From assembly GCA_030052745.1 (NCBI GenBank), contig JANBVO010000002.1:434001-498000 (forward strand): a stretch of 64,000 nucleotides of DNA, in the 5' to 3' direction. The translations under genes and the position numbers were made by a program. Below, in pieces: positions 38,788 through 50,196 of the stretch; position 1 is the stretch's first letter, and each line of letters begins with the position of its first letter. The notes under the pieces are model-generated. The model had not been told where the DNA came from, searched no databases, and saw only the letters and a list, made by a program, of their open reading frames with translations. This DNA comes from Pleurostoma richardsiae. Its lineage: Eukaryota > Ascomycota > Sordariomycetes > Calosphaeriales > Pleurostomataceae.

Positions 38788-40323
38788 ATGCGCGCCGAAG
38801 TGATCCTTGCCGCCGCGGCAGCGCTGACTACTGTCAGCGCCGGCCCTATCGAGTCCCGCGCCAATGCTGGGTCGAAGAGCTCCATCGCCAACTTCAAGGA
38901 CAAGATCAAGACCGTGGTCTTCCTTATCATGGAGAATCGCTCGGTTGACAACTTGCTCGGCGGTCAGAAGGTTGATGGCCTCAACAACCCAATCAACAAG
39001 GGTTCGTTCTGCAACCCCTTTGATCCCAGCAACCCTCACCACGACAACATATGCAGCGAGCCCAACGACTACGACTCGATTCTGAACGACCCCGATCATT
39101 CCGTGCATGGAAACAACTACGAGTTCTTCTCGACCTTCAACCCTGACAACGACGCCATCGCGGACGGGTCCCTGAAGCCGCTCATGCGCGGTTTCATCGG
39201 CGAGCAAGTCCGTCTGTACGGCCAAAAGGTCACCAGCAACGACACGCTCGTCAAGCAGGTCATGAACTACTACACCGAGGACCAGGTGCCTGTCATCACG
39301 GCTCTGACCCACAACTTCACGGTGTTCAACCGCTGGCACTCTGACCACCCGGGGGTATGCAATGGATCCCCCAAGAGAACCCTGCGCTCCTGCTCTCTTC
39401 ATTAAGATTAATACCGCGTCTTGTTCATTGAGGCCAGGAACTGACAACCCTTCATAGCCCACTAACCCCAACCGTCTTTACGCCACCTCTGGCGGCTCTC
39501 ACGGCAAGGGCACCAACAACTTTGCCTACAACACTATCAATGCCCGCTCTATCTTCCAGACCGTGGACGAGCTCGGCATCAGCTGGAAGAACTACATCAC
39601 CGACACGGGCATGCAGGATGCCGCCTGGTACACCTGGACTTACGACAACAACAAGACCGACCACATCGTCTCCCTCGACGAGTTCTACGCCGACGCTGCT
39701 GCCGGCACGCTGCCCCAGCTGACGTATCTGAATCCCAGCTGCTGCGGAGTCGGAACCACGTCCATGCACCCGGCCGGTCTGATCAGCGACGGCGAGCAGT
39801 TCCTCAAGGACGTCTACGAGGCCCTCCGTTCCAGCCCTCAGTGGTAAGCAAAAGCACCCCGCCTCGAGCCTGTCATAGCCAGAGAAATATATGTGAGACT
39901 GAACCAGTGCATCTCAGGAACGAGACCCTCTGGGTGCTCACCTACGACGAGACCGGCGGCTTCCACGACCACGTCCAGCCCCCGCTGGCCGTGCGCCCCG
40001 ACAACCTGACCTACACCGAGACGGTCCCCACCGGCGAGAAGTACACCTTCTCGTTCAACCGCCTCGGCGGCCGCGTGCCCACCTGGCTGATCTCGCCCTG
40101 GGTCGCCCCGCGCGTCGTCCAGCAGGGCCTGAACCGCGTCGGCGAGACCGGCTCCTACTCCGCCAGCTCCATCATCAGCTCCCTCAGCTACCTCTGGGAC
40201 TTCGAGCCCCTCACCCCCCGCGTTGAGCACGCCCCCTCGTTCGACCACCTGATCCTGTCCGAGCCGCGCGACACCCCGGAGAAGCTGCCCGAGGCCATCA
40301 ACTTCCGCAGGGAGAAGGAGTAG
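38788..40323 (+). CDS. secreted phospholipase C/acid phosphatase-type phosphoesterase
   Basis: Phosphoesterase of the non-haemolytic phospholipase C/acid phosphatase family, hydrolysing phosphate esters outside the cell. Exons 38788-39354, 39458-39843 and 39918-40323 give 452 residues. Residues 1-19 (MRAEVILAAAAALTTVSAG) form a signal peptide. Family motifs are VVFLIMENRSVDNLLG (metal and nucleophile region), HNFTVFNRWHSDHPG joined to PTNPNRLYATSGGSHG, and LTYDETGGFHDHVQPP with GGRVPTWLISPWV. The usual TYDEHGG is TYDETGG here, so a commonly conserved His is replaced by Thr. Several NxT/S sites fit secretion. Both introns are GT-AG with CTGAC-like branches. It converges on the BBE oxidase gene. 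Confidence 0.93.
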
Positions 40324-40959
40324 ATGCTGGCAAATGCTTGCTGACATCGCGAGAATCTGCGGGTGTCTGGGCTTTTGTTGCCGTGACGGCTGTGGCGCAT
40401 TCTATTCGCTAGAAAATAGTTGTGAGCTCTGGTAACGTTATACACGAGGAAAGTAAAAGGTGCCAATAGAACCGATATGTAAACATGGCTTCCGCAGGAG
40501 AAATAAGACACATTTTTCAACTTTTCCATGCAACACTCTTTTTCTTGCCCCCAGAGACTCATTAACAAGAAGTGATGTTAGATTGGGGTGAAAGTTAACT
40601 TTCACCCAAGCTTCATTGGTGCGAGCGGTACCAACATTGAGAGAGTCGCACAGTCGCAGAATTTATGGTAATAGTATCTCAGCCTTTAACCTCCCTAAGG
40701 ACAAGAATAGTCTAGTAGCCGAGCTGAATTGTCGTCCTCTCGTCTGCTGGTGGTCTCAATGCCCAAAGTCCGTCCAAGGCGTATATTGCTGTGTTATTCG
40801 CCCGTTCCTTTTATCTTGTATTTACTTGAGAGTTATATATTCGAAGTTGGTATTCACGTACTACCGGTTTTGCTATCTAAAAGATAGTGAAATTTTGGTA
40901 ATAACTAGGTACCTATATCTCTCCCAAGACCCTCAATCATGAAATCAGCTGGGGATGCC
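40324..40959. other. convergent intergenic region
   Basis: Lies between the converging 3' ends of the phospholipase and oxidase genes. It is AT-rich, with a short inverted pair GTGAAAGTTAACTTTCAC at 40588-40605. No gene is supported. Confidence 0.5.
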
Positions 40960-42792
40960 TCATTGAGTGGATGTGTTGGCAAGCCCCTTGGCCACGCAAG
41001 CCTGAGTATCAGGGACGCGTCCCCTGTTGAGCAGGCACTGCGGATCGTACTTGGCCTTGATCCCGACCAGTCGCTTGAAGTTCTCCGCTCCCCAAACCTC
41101 TTCCGTGACGCTATGAGGTGCGCTACACCCAAGGTCAGTCACTGGCCAATCTGGAATAGCTTGGTAATGGCAATAAGAAAGCTGTGGTGACTCACATGTA
41201 GTTGGGATAGTCATAGATCGCGGGTGTGTCGATGTAGCTGTTCTGGAAGTCACGCAGGTAGCCCATAATCTTCTTGTCCTCCGCGTGCATGAACGCGGTG
41301 TTTGTGTCGTTGCTCCACTCGCCCGACGTGAGGGTGATGTGGGCGCTCGTCGAGTGCGGCCAGGCCGTCTGGGAGTCCCATTCGGGGCCGAATCCTCCCC
41401 AGGTGGGCAAGATATCTGAGTAAGCCTCTCTTTAGCGTGATCTACGACGTGGCCCAAATAGGGGACTGAAGCTTCAGGGGCTGTCAACCGGAACTCACAT
41501 TCGTCTACCCACATCGTGTGGCCCGGGTCTTCACCGCGCGCAAGCAGGCCCTGGATGATTTCCTTGTAGTCCCCCCAAACCTGCTGGTAGAAGGCCTCCG
41601 TAGAATTTGTGTGGCTCTTGCCGTAGAACTCGCGGTTGTAGCCATAGGGGTAGTTGGTGAGCAGGTACTGGTCGAGCGTCTCGATGGAGTAGTTCGCGAA
41701 CGTGACGCTGCTCGCGCCGTCGTAGAACTGGCCGAACGTCTCGTTGAACTGGGTCTCGTCGCCACCGAAGTACAACGCGTTGAGCTGGAAGACGTACTGC
41801 CGCTCCTTGATGGGCACCAGCGCCGTAGGATTCTCGGGGTCCTTGAAGTAGAAGATCAGCGCCGGGAACGCGTCCGGGTTGTTGTTGCTGGTCCACCAGT
41901 CCGCCGCGCGCTCGAATACCGAGTCCGCGTGGTCCTCGCCCCAGACGATGGTGCCGACGTAGGCGTTTCCAGGATCCGGGTACGCCCGCACGTAGAAGTG
42001 CGTCACCACGCCGTAGCCCAGCCAGCCGCCGCCGGTGATGGCCCAAAAGAGGTCGCTGTACTCGTTCTCGGGGTTCGCGTAGACAATGGTGCCATTGACC
42101 AGCACGATCTCCGCGCCGACGATGGAGTCGGAGGCCACCCCATAATGATTGGTCTGGAACGCAATACCGCCGCCCAGCAGGAACCCGCCCACGCCAATCG
42201 AGGCTGCGCGCGGTCCCAGGAACGCCCAGCCGGTACCCTCTAAGGCGCTGTAGACTTGGCCGGCCTCGGCGCCGCCCCCGACCTTAAGGATCGCCCACTG
42301 GGCTGGGTCACTCGACGCCTTGCTTGTCGAGTTCGTGACGATCTCGGTGGCGCCAAGTTTCTGGAGGTCGACGATGACGCTGTGCGACTGGGCGCCGCCA
42401 AAGTCTGCGTGGCCACCACCCATGATTGCGAAGCCCTCGTCGCTCCAAAGTGCGTGTTGGCCCGAGTAGAACTGCATCAGGGTGCTGACCTGTTCGGTGG
42501 TCTCTGGATACACGATGGCATCAGGCCAGGTCTGACGCTGTTTCGTCCAGACGCGTGCGATTGTAGAGCCGTAGTTGACGTCTCCGGCGTAGGCGATGAT
42601 GGAGTCGTTGCCGAGGGCTGCGGCAAGAGCAGTCAAGGCATCGCTCTTAGAGGTGTAATTGTCGCAACTGAAAGATGCTACGGGTGTTTCTGGGACCGCG
42701 AACGTGTAGTTCCTGTACTGCCATGCGGTCTTGGCCCGAACACATGGCAGCAGGCCTAGGATATATCCAACTAGGAGGACGAGAGGATACAT
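40960..42792 (-). CDS. secreted FAD-linked (BBE-type) oxidoreductase
   Basis: Berberine-bridge-enzyme-like oxidase, a family that uses covalently bound FAD to oxidise sugars, alcohols or natural products and reduce oxygen. Exons 42792-41499, 41415-41196 and 41122-40960 give 558 residues. Residues 1-20 (MYPLVLLVGYILGLLPCVRA) are a signal peptide. The PP-loop has EGFAIMGGGHADFGGAQ, with His128 as the likely 8-alpha FAD anchor. The second motif is ASIGVGGFLLGGGI, without the Cys found in bicovalent members, so attachment is probably single. The BBE C-terminal motif is at DYPNYI and GAENFKRLVGIKAKYDP. There are several glycosylation sites. The reading frame also stays open across both introns (83 + 73 = 156 bp), giving a spurious 620-codon frame; the spliced model restores the conserved THMWVDEY-to-WGGFG stretch. 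The substrate is unknown. Confidence 0.9.
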   Translation of the reverse strand: MYPLVLLVGYILGLLPCVRAKTAWQYRNYTFAVPETPVASFSCDNYTSKSDALTALAAALGNDSIIAYAGDVNYGSTIARVWTKQRQTWPDAIVYPETTEQVSTLMQFYSGQHALWSDEGFAIMGGGHADFGGAQSHSVIVDLQKLGATEIVTNSTSKASSDPAQWAILKVGGGAEAGQVYSALEGTGWAFLGPRAASIGVGGFLLGGGIAFQTNHYGVASDSIVGAEIVLVNGTIVYANPENEYSDLFWAITGGGWLGYGVVTHFYVRAYPDPGNAYVGTIVWGEDHADSVFERAADWWTSNNNPDAFPALIFYFKDPENPTALVPIKERQYVFQLNALYFGGDETQFNETFGQFYDGASSVTFANYSIETLDQYLLTNYPYGYNREFYGKSHTNSTEAFYQQVWGDYKEIIQGLLARGEDPGHTMWVDECEFRLTAPEASVPYLGHVVDHAKERLTQISCPPGEDSAPNGTPRRPGRTRRAPTSPSRRASGATTQTPRSCTRRTRRLWATCVTSRTATSTHPRSMTIPTTCESPQLSYCHYQAIPDWPVTDLGCSAPHSVTEEVWGAENFKRLVGIKAKYDPQCLLNRGRVPDTQACVAKGLANTSTQ

Positions 42793-43661
42793 GGAGAGAG
42801 ACAGGTGATGACGGAAGTACAAATGGAATCACTCTGCGGCGGATCCTAATCGTCCAGGGCTGACACTAGAGGCCAGAAAAGGCAGCTCTGAGGTCTTTTA
42901 TATTCTTGGTATCAATGGATCCATCAGTTCGCCGTCTTCAGTTGCGCCTGCCCATGAGGGGCAGGGTCATTGCACATGCTTGCGCCTACTAATACCTTAC
43001 TAATGGTAGACAAATATCGTTGACTGGAGTTCAAGACCAGGTGCGGATGCTACGGAAGGACTGGATGCGTGCATAAAGACGTAGCATTGAGATCGCAAGC
43101 GTAGACCGTTGGCTCTGTCTGGCACTGTCCCCGATGCCGGGCCGAAGAAGACAGGGTTGCGCTACCCTGTTGGCAATCTGTTGCTCTGGGGCTACGCGAG
43201 GTTTTTGCAATTGCGAATTGCGAAACCTGCGCGATTTTTATGGTGTAAGTAAAGAGTGGTGGAGCTGATCTTGACCGCCATCTTATCAGATGATCTGATA
43301 ATCCATGTCAAGGTGAGAACGCTGGTGGACAAGATCTGGGAATATCGTCTCGTCTTTCCGAAGATTCCCTGTAGCCAGTGTACGCACGCGGCGTGAGCGG
43401 AGCTACCTCCGTGCAGATCGGTCCAACTTTGGTAAGACACGTATTATTCTGAGACGACGGTTCAACTCTAGGCACGAAGTGGGGAGGCAAGAGGAACAAC
43501 AGTACTAAGAGCCTGAGCCAGTGGTGCTAGAATCCTGACTCTTGCTATTCTCCATGAAGTTCAGGTCTCCTTACGCGGGAACTAGGAACAACTCTATGGT
43601 AGAAGCTCGCGCAGTATTCCAACACACTCTCTGAGTTACCGCAATAATGAGAACACTTATC
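42793..43661. other. intergenic
   Basis: Holds the promoter of the BBE oxidase and the 3' flank of the transcription factor gene, both on the minus strand. An imperfect inverted repeat (TTATCAGATGATCTGATAA) lies at 43284-43302. No gene is supported. Confidence 0.5.
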
Positions 43662-46334
43662 CTACAAGAACAGCTCTGGGCTATTGCCTAGCCCCTCCAG
43701 TAAGCTGGACATGTCTTCGATGGAACAGCCGACAAATTCGGACATGCCGTACGTTGCCTAGATCAGATGGGTTGCCCAGATCAGCTAGAGCTTAACAGAA
43801 TTATTGGTTTCATAGAGATGTAGAAAAGGCAAATGAGCAAGTAGTCGTACCTCACGGCTATAATCACCACAGTCAATCGTTGAATGGGATGGTGTTGGCC
43901 AGGTAAAATTGTTGGTGTCTTCAACCTCTGCAGGTAGTGGACACTGGGATCTTTTTATCTCCTGGATATAGCTGTCCACGATCTTTGCCGACTTCTTTGC
44001 TACTATCGACTCGTCCATGGCCTCGAGGATCTCCTCCCCCTTTTCGAGGTGTTCAAGATGCGATTGGGTAGACGGCGTCGGCTTTTGCTTCATCATGTCC
44101 GCCAGTAGGATAGAGACTGCGAACATGATGTATGTTGTGTTGTACCACCTAAGTGACAATAAGAACACGTAGAATACAAGGCCGCGAAATTAACTTACCA
44201 TGTCCTGAAGTACACGTGAACCTGGAACGCCTGGTAGATAATTCCAATGGTACTCTTTGCAGATGCTATACACTTCCCAATACAACGCGATAGTAGCTCG
44301 TCATCTACATCCGGTGCTTCCGACATTGAATACGCAAGAAAGGGACGAAACAGTAGCATACGGACATTGTGATAACCTGAATAACAAGATGTTCAGCGTT
44401 AGCAGGGTTGTGCATGACAAAGCGACGGAGACCATAAACTCACGAATGGCTAGAACAAGGCGTTGCCGTCCGCACCATGTAGGTTCTCGCAGCGTCGCTA
44501 ACCTGCCAAACGTCTGGCAGCCTGGTCTGAGGTGCTCAGGCAATTGACGCACCCATTCATCCAGCTCCTCGTCGATCTTCGAAGCGGTGGCTAGCTTCTG
44601 GGCCGCCGTCTGCGAGGAATGGTAGACCCAAACCGAGACTTTACGGACGATGCGAGCCATGTCGACCATGTAAGGGATGATGGCAAACTCGGAGTAGCCG
44701 GCCTCTGGTACGCGGCGGTTGTGATATTCATCCAAGCCGAGCGTATCAGGTCGTCCCAGCGAGAAGCTTATTTCTCTATCTCTTGCGTCAATACAACGCT
44801 CAAAGAATCGGTTTGGGGTGACGAACATTTCCAAGGAGAAGATTCCCCTATTGAGAGAAGATCAGCCCTCTAGATCTCCTGTTAGAAGAACCATATCTTA
44901 CCACCATGTCTTTGACAAGGCATCAGATTGCTTTGATATAGGGTACGGGCTACTCCGATCGCGTCTCAGGGTTTCTCGGTTGAAGCCAGCGGACAGACAC
45001 GCCCGAACTGCCTGGCCGAGATACATGTAAACAACTAACATTGTTAGTGCCTTGGCTACAAAGTGCGCGTGTGTGGATGTGTGTATGTATATGTTGGGGG
45101 CGCGTCCTGGCTCGCATAAGAAGCTTACGGTGTGGATTAAGTTCGTTCTGGCAGATCTTTGCCTAGCAGTCCAACTCAGCACAATCGCCCCTGTCGTTTG
45201 CTTAGATCGTCGTCGATATTACTCACCATGAGGTACAGACATTGCACTGTCTCGAGATCTGTGGAATAGTGCAGCTTGTTCAGACAAGCTTGTGCCTGGG
45301 CAAAGAGCTTGCGACTCCACTCAAACCGCGTGAGGCCCTCGAGTCGTCCCTCGTCCCAAGTTCTCGTCAAAGCGCCAAAGGACAATAGTGCAAAGTATAA
45401 GGCTGTAAAACTTGTATCCGATACTTCGCTTGTGCCAGCCCATAGAGCATTTGCCCGAGATAGGAATTCCTCCCTGTCCACGAAGGGGTGGATGTAGTGT
45501 ATACCGGTGAAATAAGCATCGATAAATAAATAGGCATTTTTGAAGTAATAGCCTCGACTGTCGGGGCCATTGGCAACCAGATCGACGCCGCGAATGGCGT
45601 CTCGAGAGAAGCCATGGTTATGGAGGTCTGAGATGAGTGAAGCCCTTCTGAGCGGCCTTGGGCTGCTATCCAACTGTCCCTTAAGCCTTTCGACAGTCCC
45701 TAGCAGGGCAACCGACGAGGTGCTTCCGTGGAACTCGACGCCATTGGTGTGTCGATTGAGATCAACCAACTCATCAGTATCTGGATCACCATCCCTACCG
45801 TCCGTATGTGCTGGGGCCAATGTGTTCGTGTCACCCACGTCAGCCGATGGCGTGTCTGGCTCGGCCACGAGGGAGCTATGCTCCTCTGACAGTCGTGAGA
45901 AAGAGCGGGGCCCTCGGCTACCAAAGCGTAGCTGGGCCGTCAGCTCATCGACCTTGATTTCCAGACTACGCACATAGCTAGAAGAGGTTCATTGTCAGTC
46001 TTCAAGAAGCGTCCTGGTGCCACCGCCCGATTACGTCGACTTGCCTTTCATGGGAGTCCGACGACGTTTCCTTACTCAAGTCTCGATCGTAGACACATTG
46101 CGAACCACTTTCTTCAACTATGGTCAGCTCGTTCGCGCCTTGGATGGGTGTGGGAAACACAGGCAAGTTACTTTTGCAGTGGACGCAAGGACGCAGCTCG
46201 TTACATTTGTACTTCTTTGCACGGCATCTCTCGCAAGCCTGGACAGCTCGTGAGCGTTTTCGCTTGCGTGTGAAGTCTCCAGAAGGTCCTTCAACGCGGC
46301 GGAAAGGCGCAATCAACAAATACTGGGACTCCAT
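43662..46334 (-). CDS. Zn(2)-Cys(6) fungal transcription factor
   Basis: Binuclear zinc cluster regulator with a fungal_trans middle domain. Nine exons (46334-46172, 46111-46045, 45977-45227, 45162-45129, 45034-44902, 44847-44444, 44376-44199, 44148-43851, 43757-43662) join in phase to 707 residues. The zinc cluster uses Cys34, 37, 44, 50, 53 and 60 (CERCRAKKYKC, then CVHCKKSGSQC after splicing) and is preceded by the basic TRKRKRSR. A linker and YVRSLEIKVDELTAQLRF, a short coiled coil, follow. The middle domain has IHYIHPFVDREEFL, YMYLGQAVRACLSAGFNRE and TWWGIFSLEMFV. The C-terminus is helical and acidic, ending SSLLEGLGNSPELFL. Intron 2 is GC-AG (AG/GCAAGT). Exon 4 is 34 nt. Next to a rhamnosidase and a sugar transporter, it is the likely local regulator; similarity to RhaR-type regulators is untested. 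Confidence 0.88.
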
Positions 46335-46678
46335 GGGATGAAACGCAACGACTGGATTAATGGTGTTGGGGTTGAAGGTATTAAATCTCAATACCGACTT
46401 CCTGGGCCATCTAATCGCAGTTTTAATCCTCCACTGCGGGGGCGGGGAGTTAGGTTAGCCCCATGCGGGGAAGGTGGAGGTTGGCATTCTGCCACTAGCA
46501 GTGTCTATAAGAGTCTGTTATCCGGTGATTACTCTACAGTACCTAGGAACAGGGCACGATGAATGCGCAGCTTTGCTAGTTACATCGGGCACCACTTCAA
46601 GACGCGGTTCCTTGCAGTCTTGAACCGTCTTCGGCAAAAAAGCTCCACGGAACGGAGTTCCCAGGGTTCCGTTAGCCT
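46335..46678. other. intergenic, promoter of the transcription factor
   Basis: Upstream of the Zn(2)-Cys(6) gene on the minus strand and downstream of the cupin remnant. A G-rich patch lies at 46430-46480. No gene is supported. Confidence 0.45.
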
Positions 46679-47151
46679 TTAGTTGCTCCGTCTGATTCCA
46701 CTCGAGAATAACATGGTCCGTATGCCAACCCCCAGGATGAAACGCTTGCCGGTTGGAACGGCTTTAGTCTGATAAACGTCATTGGAATCCGAGGTTGAGC
46801 CCTGTAACTCGACTATCAAGACGCCTTCCTGAACATATAGGCAATGATCCACAGAGGTGAAAGCTATTAGGCCCTTCGACAAGATTGACTCGGCGTAGAC
46901 TTGGAGGGCTCGACTCTCAGTATTATAAAGTCGCCGCAGCCGGATTTTCTCATGGTTATAAAATAGCCTGGGATACCATAGTTATCATTATTCCACAACT
47001 CAAGGAACCCTTTCGTCACAAGGAAGAAGTCGTCGGTGCCCTTATGGTGATGGAAACCCACGTAGGTATCTGGTACGGGAAGCGGGGCGCGTTCTGGACA
47101 GGTTATCATCATTGCCGAAGGATCGAGATTTCTAGGCTTGGCTCTTCTCAC
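46679..47151 (-). pseudogene. bicupin (quercetinase-like) gene remnant
   Basis: Two cupin-like pieces lie in adjacent frames. The first, translated from about 47151 to 46945, has PDTYVGFHHHKGTDDFF and LVTKGFLELWNND, close to cupin motif 1 (HxH then an acidic residue then Gly), though Asp stands where Glu is usual. The second, 46900-46679, has TSVDHCLYVQEGVLIVELQG and ends GKRFILGVGIRTMLF, which resembles the strands of a second cupin domain. The stretch between is too short for a complete bicupin and no intron joins the two convincingly. I read this as a decayed bicupin dioxygenase gene, possibly a quercetin dioxygenase relative given the neighbouring rhamnosidase. A real but badly modelled short cupin gene is the alternative. 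Confidence 0.42.
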
Positions 47152-47766
47152 AAGAGACTACTCGTACAGATCGAAAATAGGTTATTGGCTCACTCGATCT
47201 CTACCGACTTATATCAACAGCACCGAGGGCCCGTCTTCCCCTATTTCGAAATTTCCTAGGTATCAGTGGGAGAAGGGCGGCGGGGAAACAAGTGGAGAAT
47301 ACATGCGCTGGACTCATCCGCATTACGGCATATCCGAGCAGAGTGTGGGTAAGAGTCGGAAATTCCGAGAGTCCTGCTCGGGCGAGTAAACACCGATAGA
47401 TTCCTCGGGCACACGCAATGTGATCTCGCAGGCCCCAACTCGTCCCGACTGGATAGAATCCTTGAAACGAGCCCATGTGATCCCCCTTTCCCATATCTCT
47501 CGGCCGGTAGCTCTATTATACCGAGATTTAGAGATATGCTGTAAAGTTGTGCCATGTTGAGGTAATTACCAGGTGACGGACATCCAGCTGCCTACAAGAT
47601 CAACGTTATCACCTAAATATGGAAGTTTTAGAGACGCATTCGTACTTCTTGCAGAATATAGCCATGGAGGTTCAGCGAGAGTAAGGGGTCATACCTGCAG
47701 AACGAATAAGGAAACATTCTAAGCCGTCTACTACTCTCTATTAGCCTTTCTACTCCTCTACTTCTC
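47152..47766. other. intergenic
   Basis: Between the cupin remnant and the rhamnosidase 3' end. Open frames on the minus strand at 47201-47555 have no recognisable domain and could include further decayed pieces of the cupin gene. The segment 47720-47766 is CT-rich. Confidence 0.4.
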
Positions 47767-50196
47767 TCATTGCGATCCACTGCAGGTCTCTTCCGTCGAT
47801 CTCAAGTTCCATTCTACGTGTATCATATCCCCTTCATCTTCACCGACAACAATATCGGCACAGATGTCCTCGACCAAACCGCGTTTTGGGTTGATCCGGA
47901 CCTGTGCCGCGTCGTCTTCTTCGCCGAGAACTCGTCGCAGGTACTCTTTGCTCCTCTGTTTTACACCTAAAATCTCCGTCCCGATCTCCCACAGCGGCGT
48001 GGCGCTCCAACCGTGGCAGTCGCTACGCATCATGGACTCACTCTCGGCCCAGGTCGTGAGATTATTTGCCACCATGGTCCTCCACGGACGGATCAGCGTG
48101 TCCCAGCACTCCTCGTATATGCCGGCTTCGCTGACGGCGCGAAAGACGTAGAACGACATGGCAAGGCTTGCCTTGGCGAGGCCGTGTTTCTCTACTTCCA
48201 AGACGGTCCGTCGCAGCAGCCGCTGCGCTTCGATCCCGCTTACGCAGCCGGTCAGCACGGCGAAAACCTGAACGTGCTGGCTCTGCTCGCCGAGCGCGGC
48301 GGGGCCGTCGAAGAAGAAACCGGTCGTCGGGTCAAAGCAGTGCGTATTCACGGCCTGGATGAGCGCCTGTTGCCGATTCCGGTACTCCTTGGCAGTGTCG
48401 TGGCGCCCGATGAACTCCAGGATCTCGCTTGCCTTGAGGAGGGTATACGCATAGATGAGAGTGTGGTATGTCGCAGTGCCCCTTTCGTAATATGCCTTAG
48501 GGACAGCCAAACCCTTGAAGCCCTTGCCGGCTGCTCTCCAGCCGTCGACCCAGTCGACAAATGCCCAGCAGTCCAGGTCAAACTGCCCTACAAGGCCGAG
48601 ATGGTTTATGCGCCTGTCGAAGTAGTATAGCACGTCGTCGATGGCACCCAGGTACCTCCGGACCAGCGCCTCGTCGCCGAAGTGAACCATATGGTCGTAC
48701 ACCATGAGCACCCAGAAGAGGGAGAACGTTGGGATATTCAAGCTCCGGCCGGGATTGGGGAAGTGGGTTTCAACGAGACCATCCTCGCGGCGGGAAGCGT
48801 AGAACTCTTGCATTGCTTTGCGCGCCAGCCTGTCGTCCCGGGATACGAGGTACGTAAAGAGGACTTGACTCCGCGTATCCATGGCGAACTGGTTCTGCTC
48901 GTAGAAGGGGCAGTCCTCGTAGGTATCGTGCATGCAGTTCTGCAGGGTGTTAAGGCTGATGGTCCAGAGCTTCTTGATAAAGACCGAGTTGGTCTCGATG
49001 GTGCTGCGGACGTTGAGGGGATAGTGGGTATCACGGTACGTGAACGATTCAAGCGTTAAGGGTCTGTTCTTCGTTGTGATAGTCACGCGGATGTAGCGAA
49101 ACGTTCGGAACCAGAACGGCGTGTAATGACTAGTGCCATGGGGAGCGATATAGGTGTCGGTCGTGCCATACAAACGGCCATTTTGGAAGTCAGTTCTGTC
49201 GCCTTTGGTACGTGAGGTGACCTGCTCCATAGGCGGCTCGTAGCACTCGGAACAGAGTAGCTCAATGGTTGGGGCCTGGCTGTTGTCTCCGCCAAAGGTA
49301 CACAGCAAATCAAGAAAGCCGGTAGTCAGGATACTAGACTCCAATTCCACCCATTGCGTTGTGTTCGGTGGTATCTTAACAACGGTGCTGTCTGAGAGCA
49401 GTGATTGCCATGCGCTCCCTGAAATAGGGCCTGGCGACCAAGTGACGACTTTGTCGAAACGTGATGGGACTTCAGGCAAGGCGGGTATCTCCCGAGGAAA
49501 TAATCGACGAGGATCCAGCATCGGTGACATGTTTCGTTGGGGCGAGCCCAAAATAGCAGATGGCCACGAGCCATCGTTGTATTGGATAGTGTTCCAGCCA
49601 GTATCAGATAGTCGTCCATCCACATTCTCATTGAGACTGAGAAACTGAGGTCCGAGTCTGAAGTCCCACTCAGAGTCGCTCACGAGTCGTGTCGCATCGT
49701 CCTTTTTGGTCTTCCAACTTTCGTCGGTACAGAGGCTCTGGTCCTAATTACGATGTTGTTAGCGGAGCATGTATGTGTATTTGCCTTTTGGGCAATCTCA
49801 TACCGGGAGCTCGCAGTGGAGTATGAAACCGGGAAGGGGGCTCCGGATCATGCTCAGGCACCCATCGTGTACGTTCGAGAAGCGAAGTACTTTCGCGGCG
49901 AGGACATTCTTCCCCTCCCTGAGGTACGGCAGAATGTCGACTGTCTCATAATTCCAGTGTGTCAAGTAGCTCTTGCAAGGTCCAAAGCTGATGCTTTCGC
50001 CATTCAGGTACAGTCGATACCTTGTATCGGCCGAGACATGTACGAAGACATTAACGGTTGGCTTCTGCAAGATTGTAAAAGTCTTGCGAAAGAGGACAAA
50101 TTGACCTTTAGTTGCTGCATCGTCAAAGCCTGGAACCCAAACCCATTTCGCTTTGCCCGAGAGAAACGGCGAGTCTGCCGGTGACAAGGACGACAT
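47767..50196 (-). CDS. GH78 alpha-L-rhamnosidase, intracellular
   Basis: Glycoside hydrolase of family GH78, releasing terminal alpha-L-rhamnose from plant glycosides. Exons 50196-49804 and 49743-47767 give 789 residues; the 60 bp intron has a CTAAC branch. The N-terminal beta domain contains VWVPGFDDAATKGQFVLFRK and SADTRYRLYLNGESISFGP. The (alpha/alpha)6 catalytic part has DTYEDCPFYEQNQFAMDTRS, which holds acidic catalytic candidates, then DGLVETHFPNPGRSLNIP, FDLDCWAFVDWVDGW and SMMRSDCHGWSATPLWE near the end. A C-terminal beta domain follows. No signal peptide is present, so the enzyme should act in the cytosol on imported glycosides. It shares a 420 bp divergent promoter with the sugar transporter. 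Two upstream short non-ATG frames are ignored; MSSLSPADS is the first ATG start. Confidence 0.9.

Noticed and set aside
41518-42243. 241-codon open frame antisense to the BBE oxidase
   Set aside because: A mirror of the real coding frame with biased composition and no domain.
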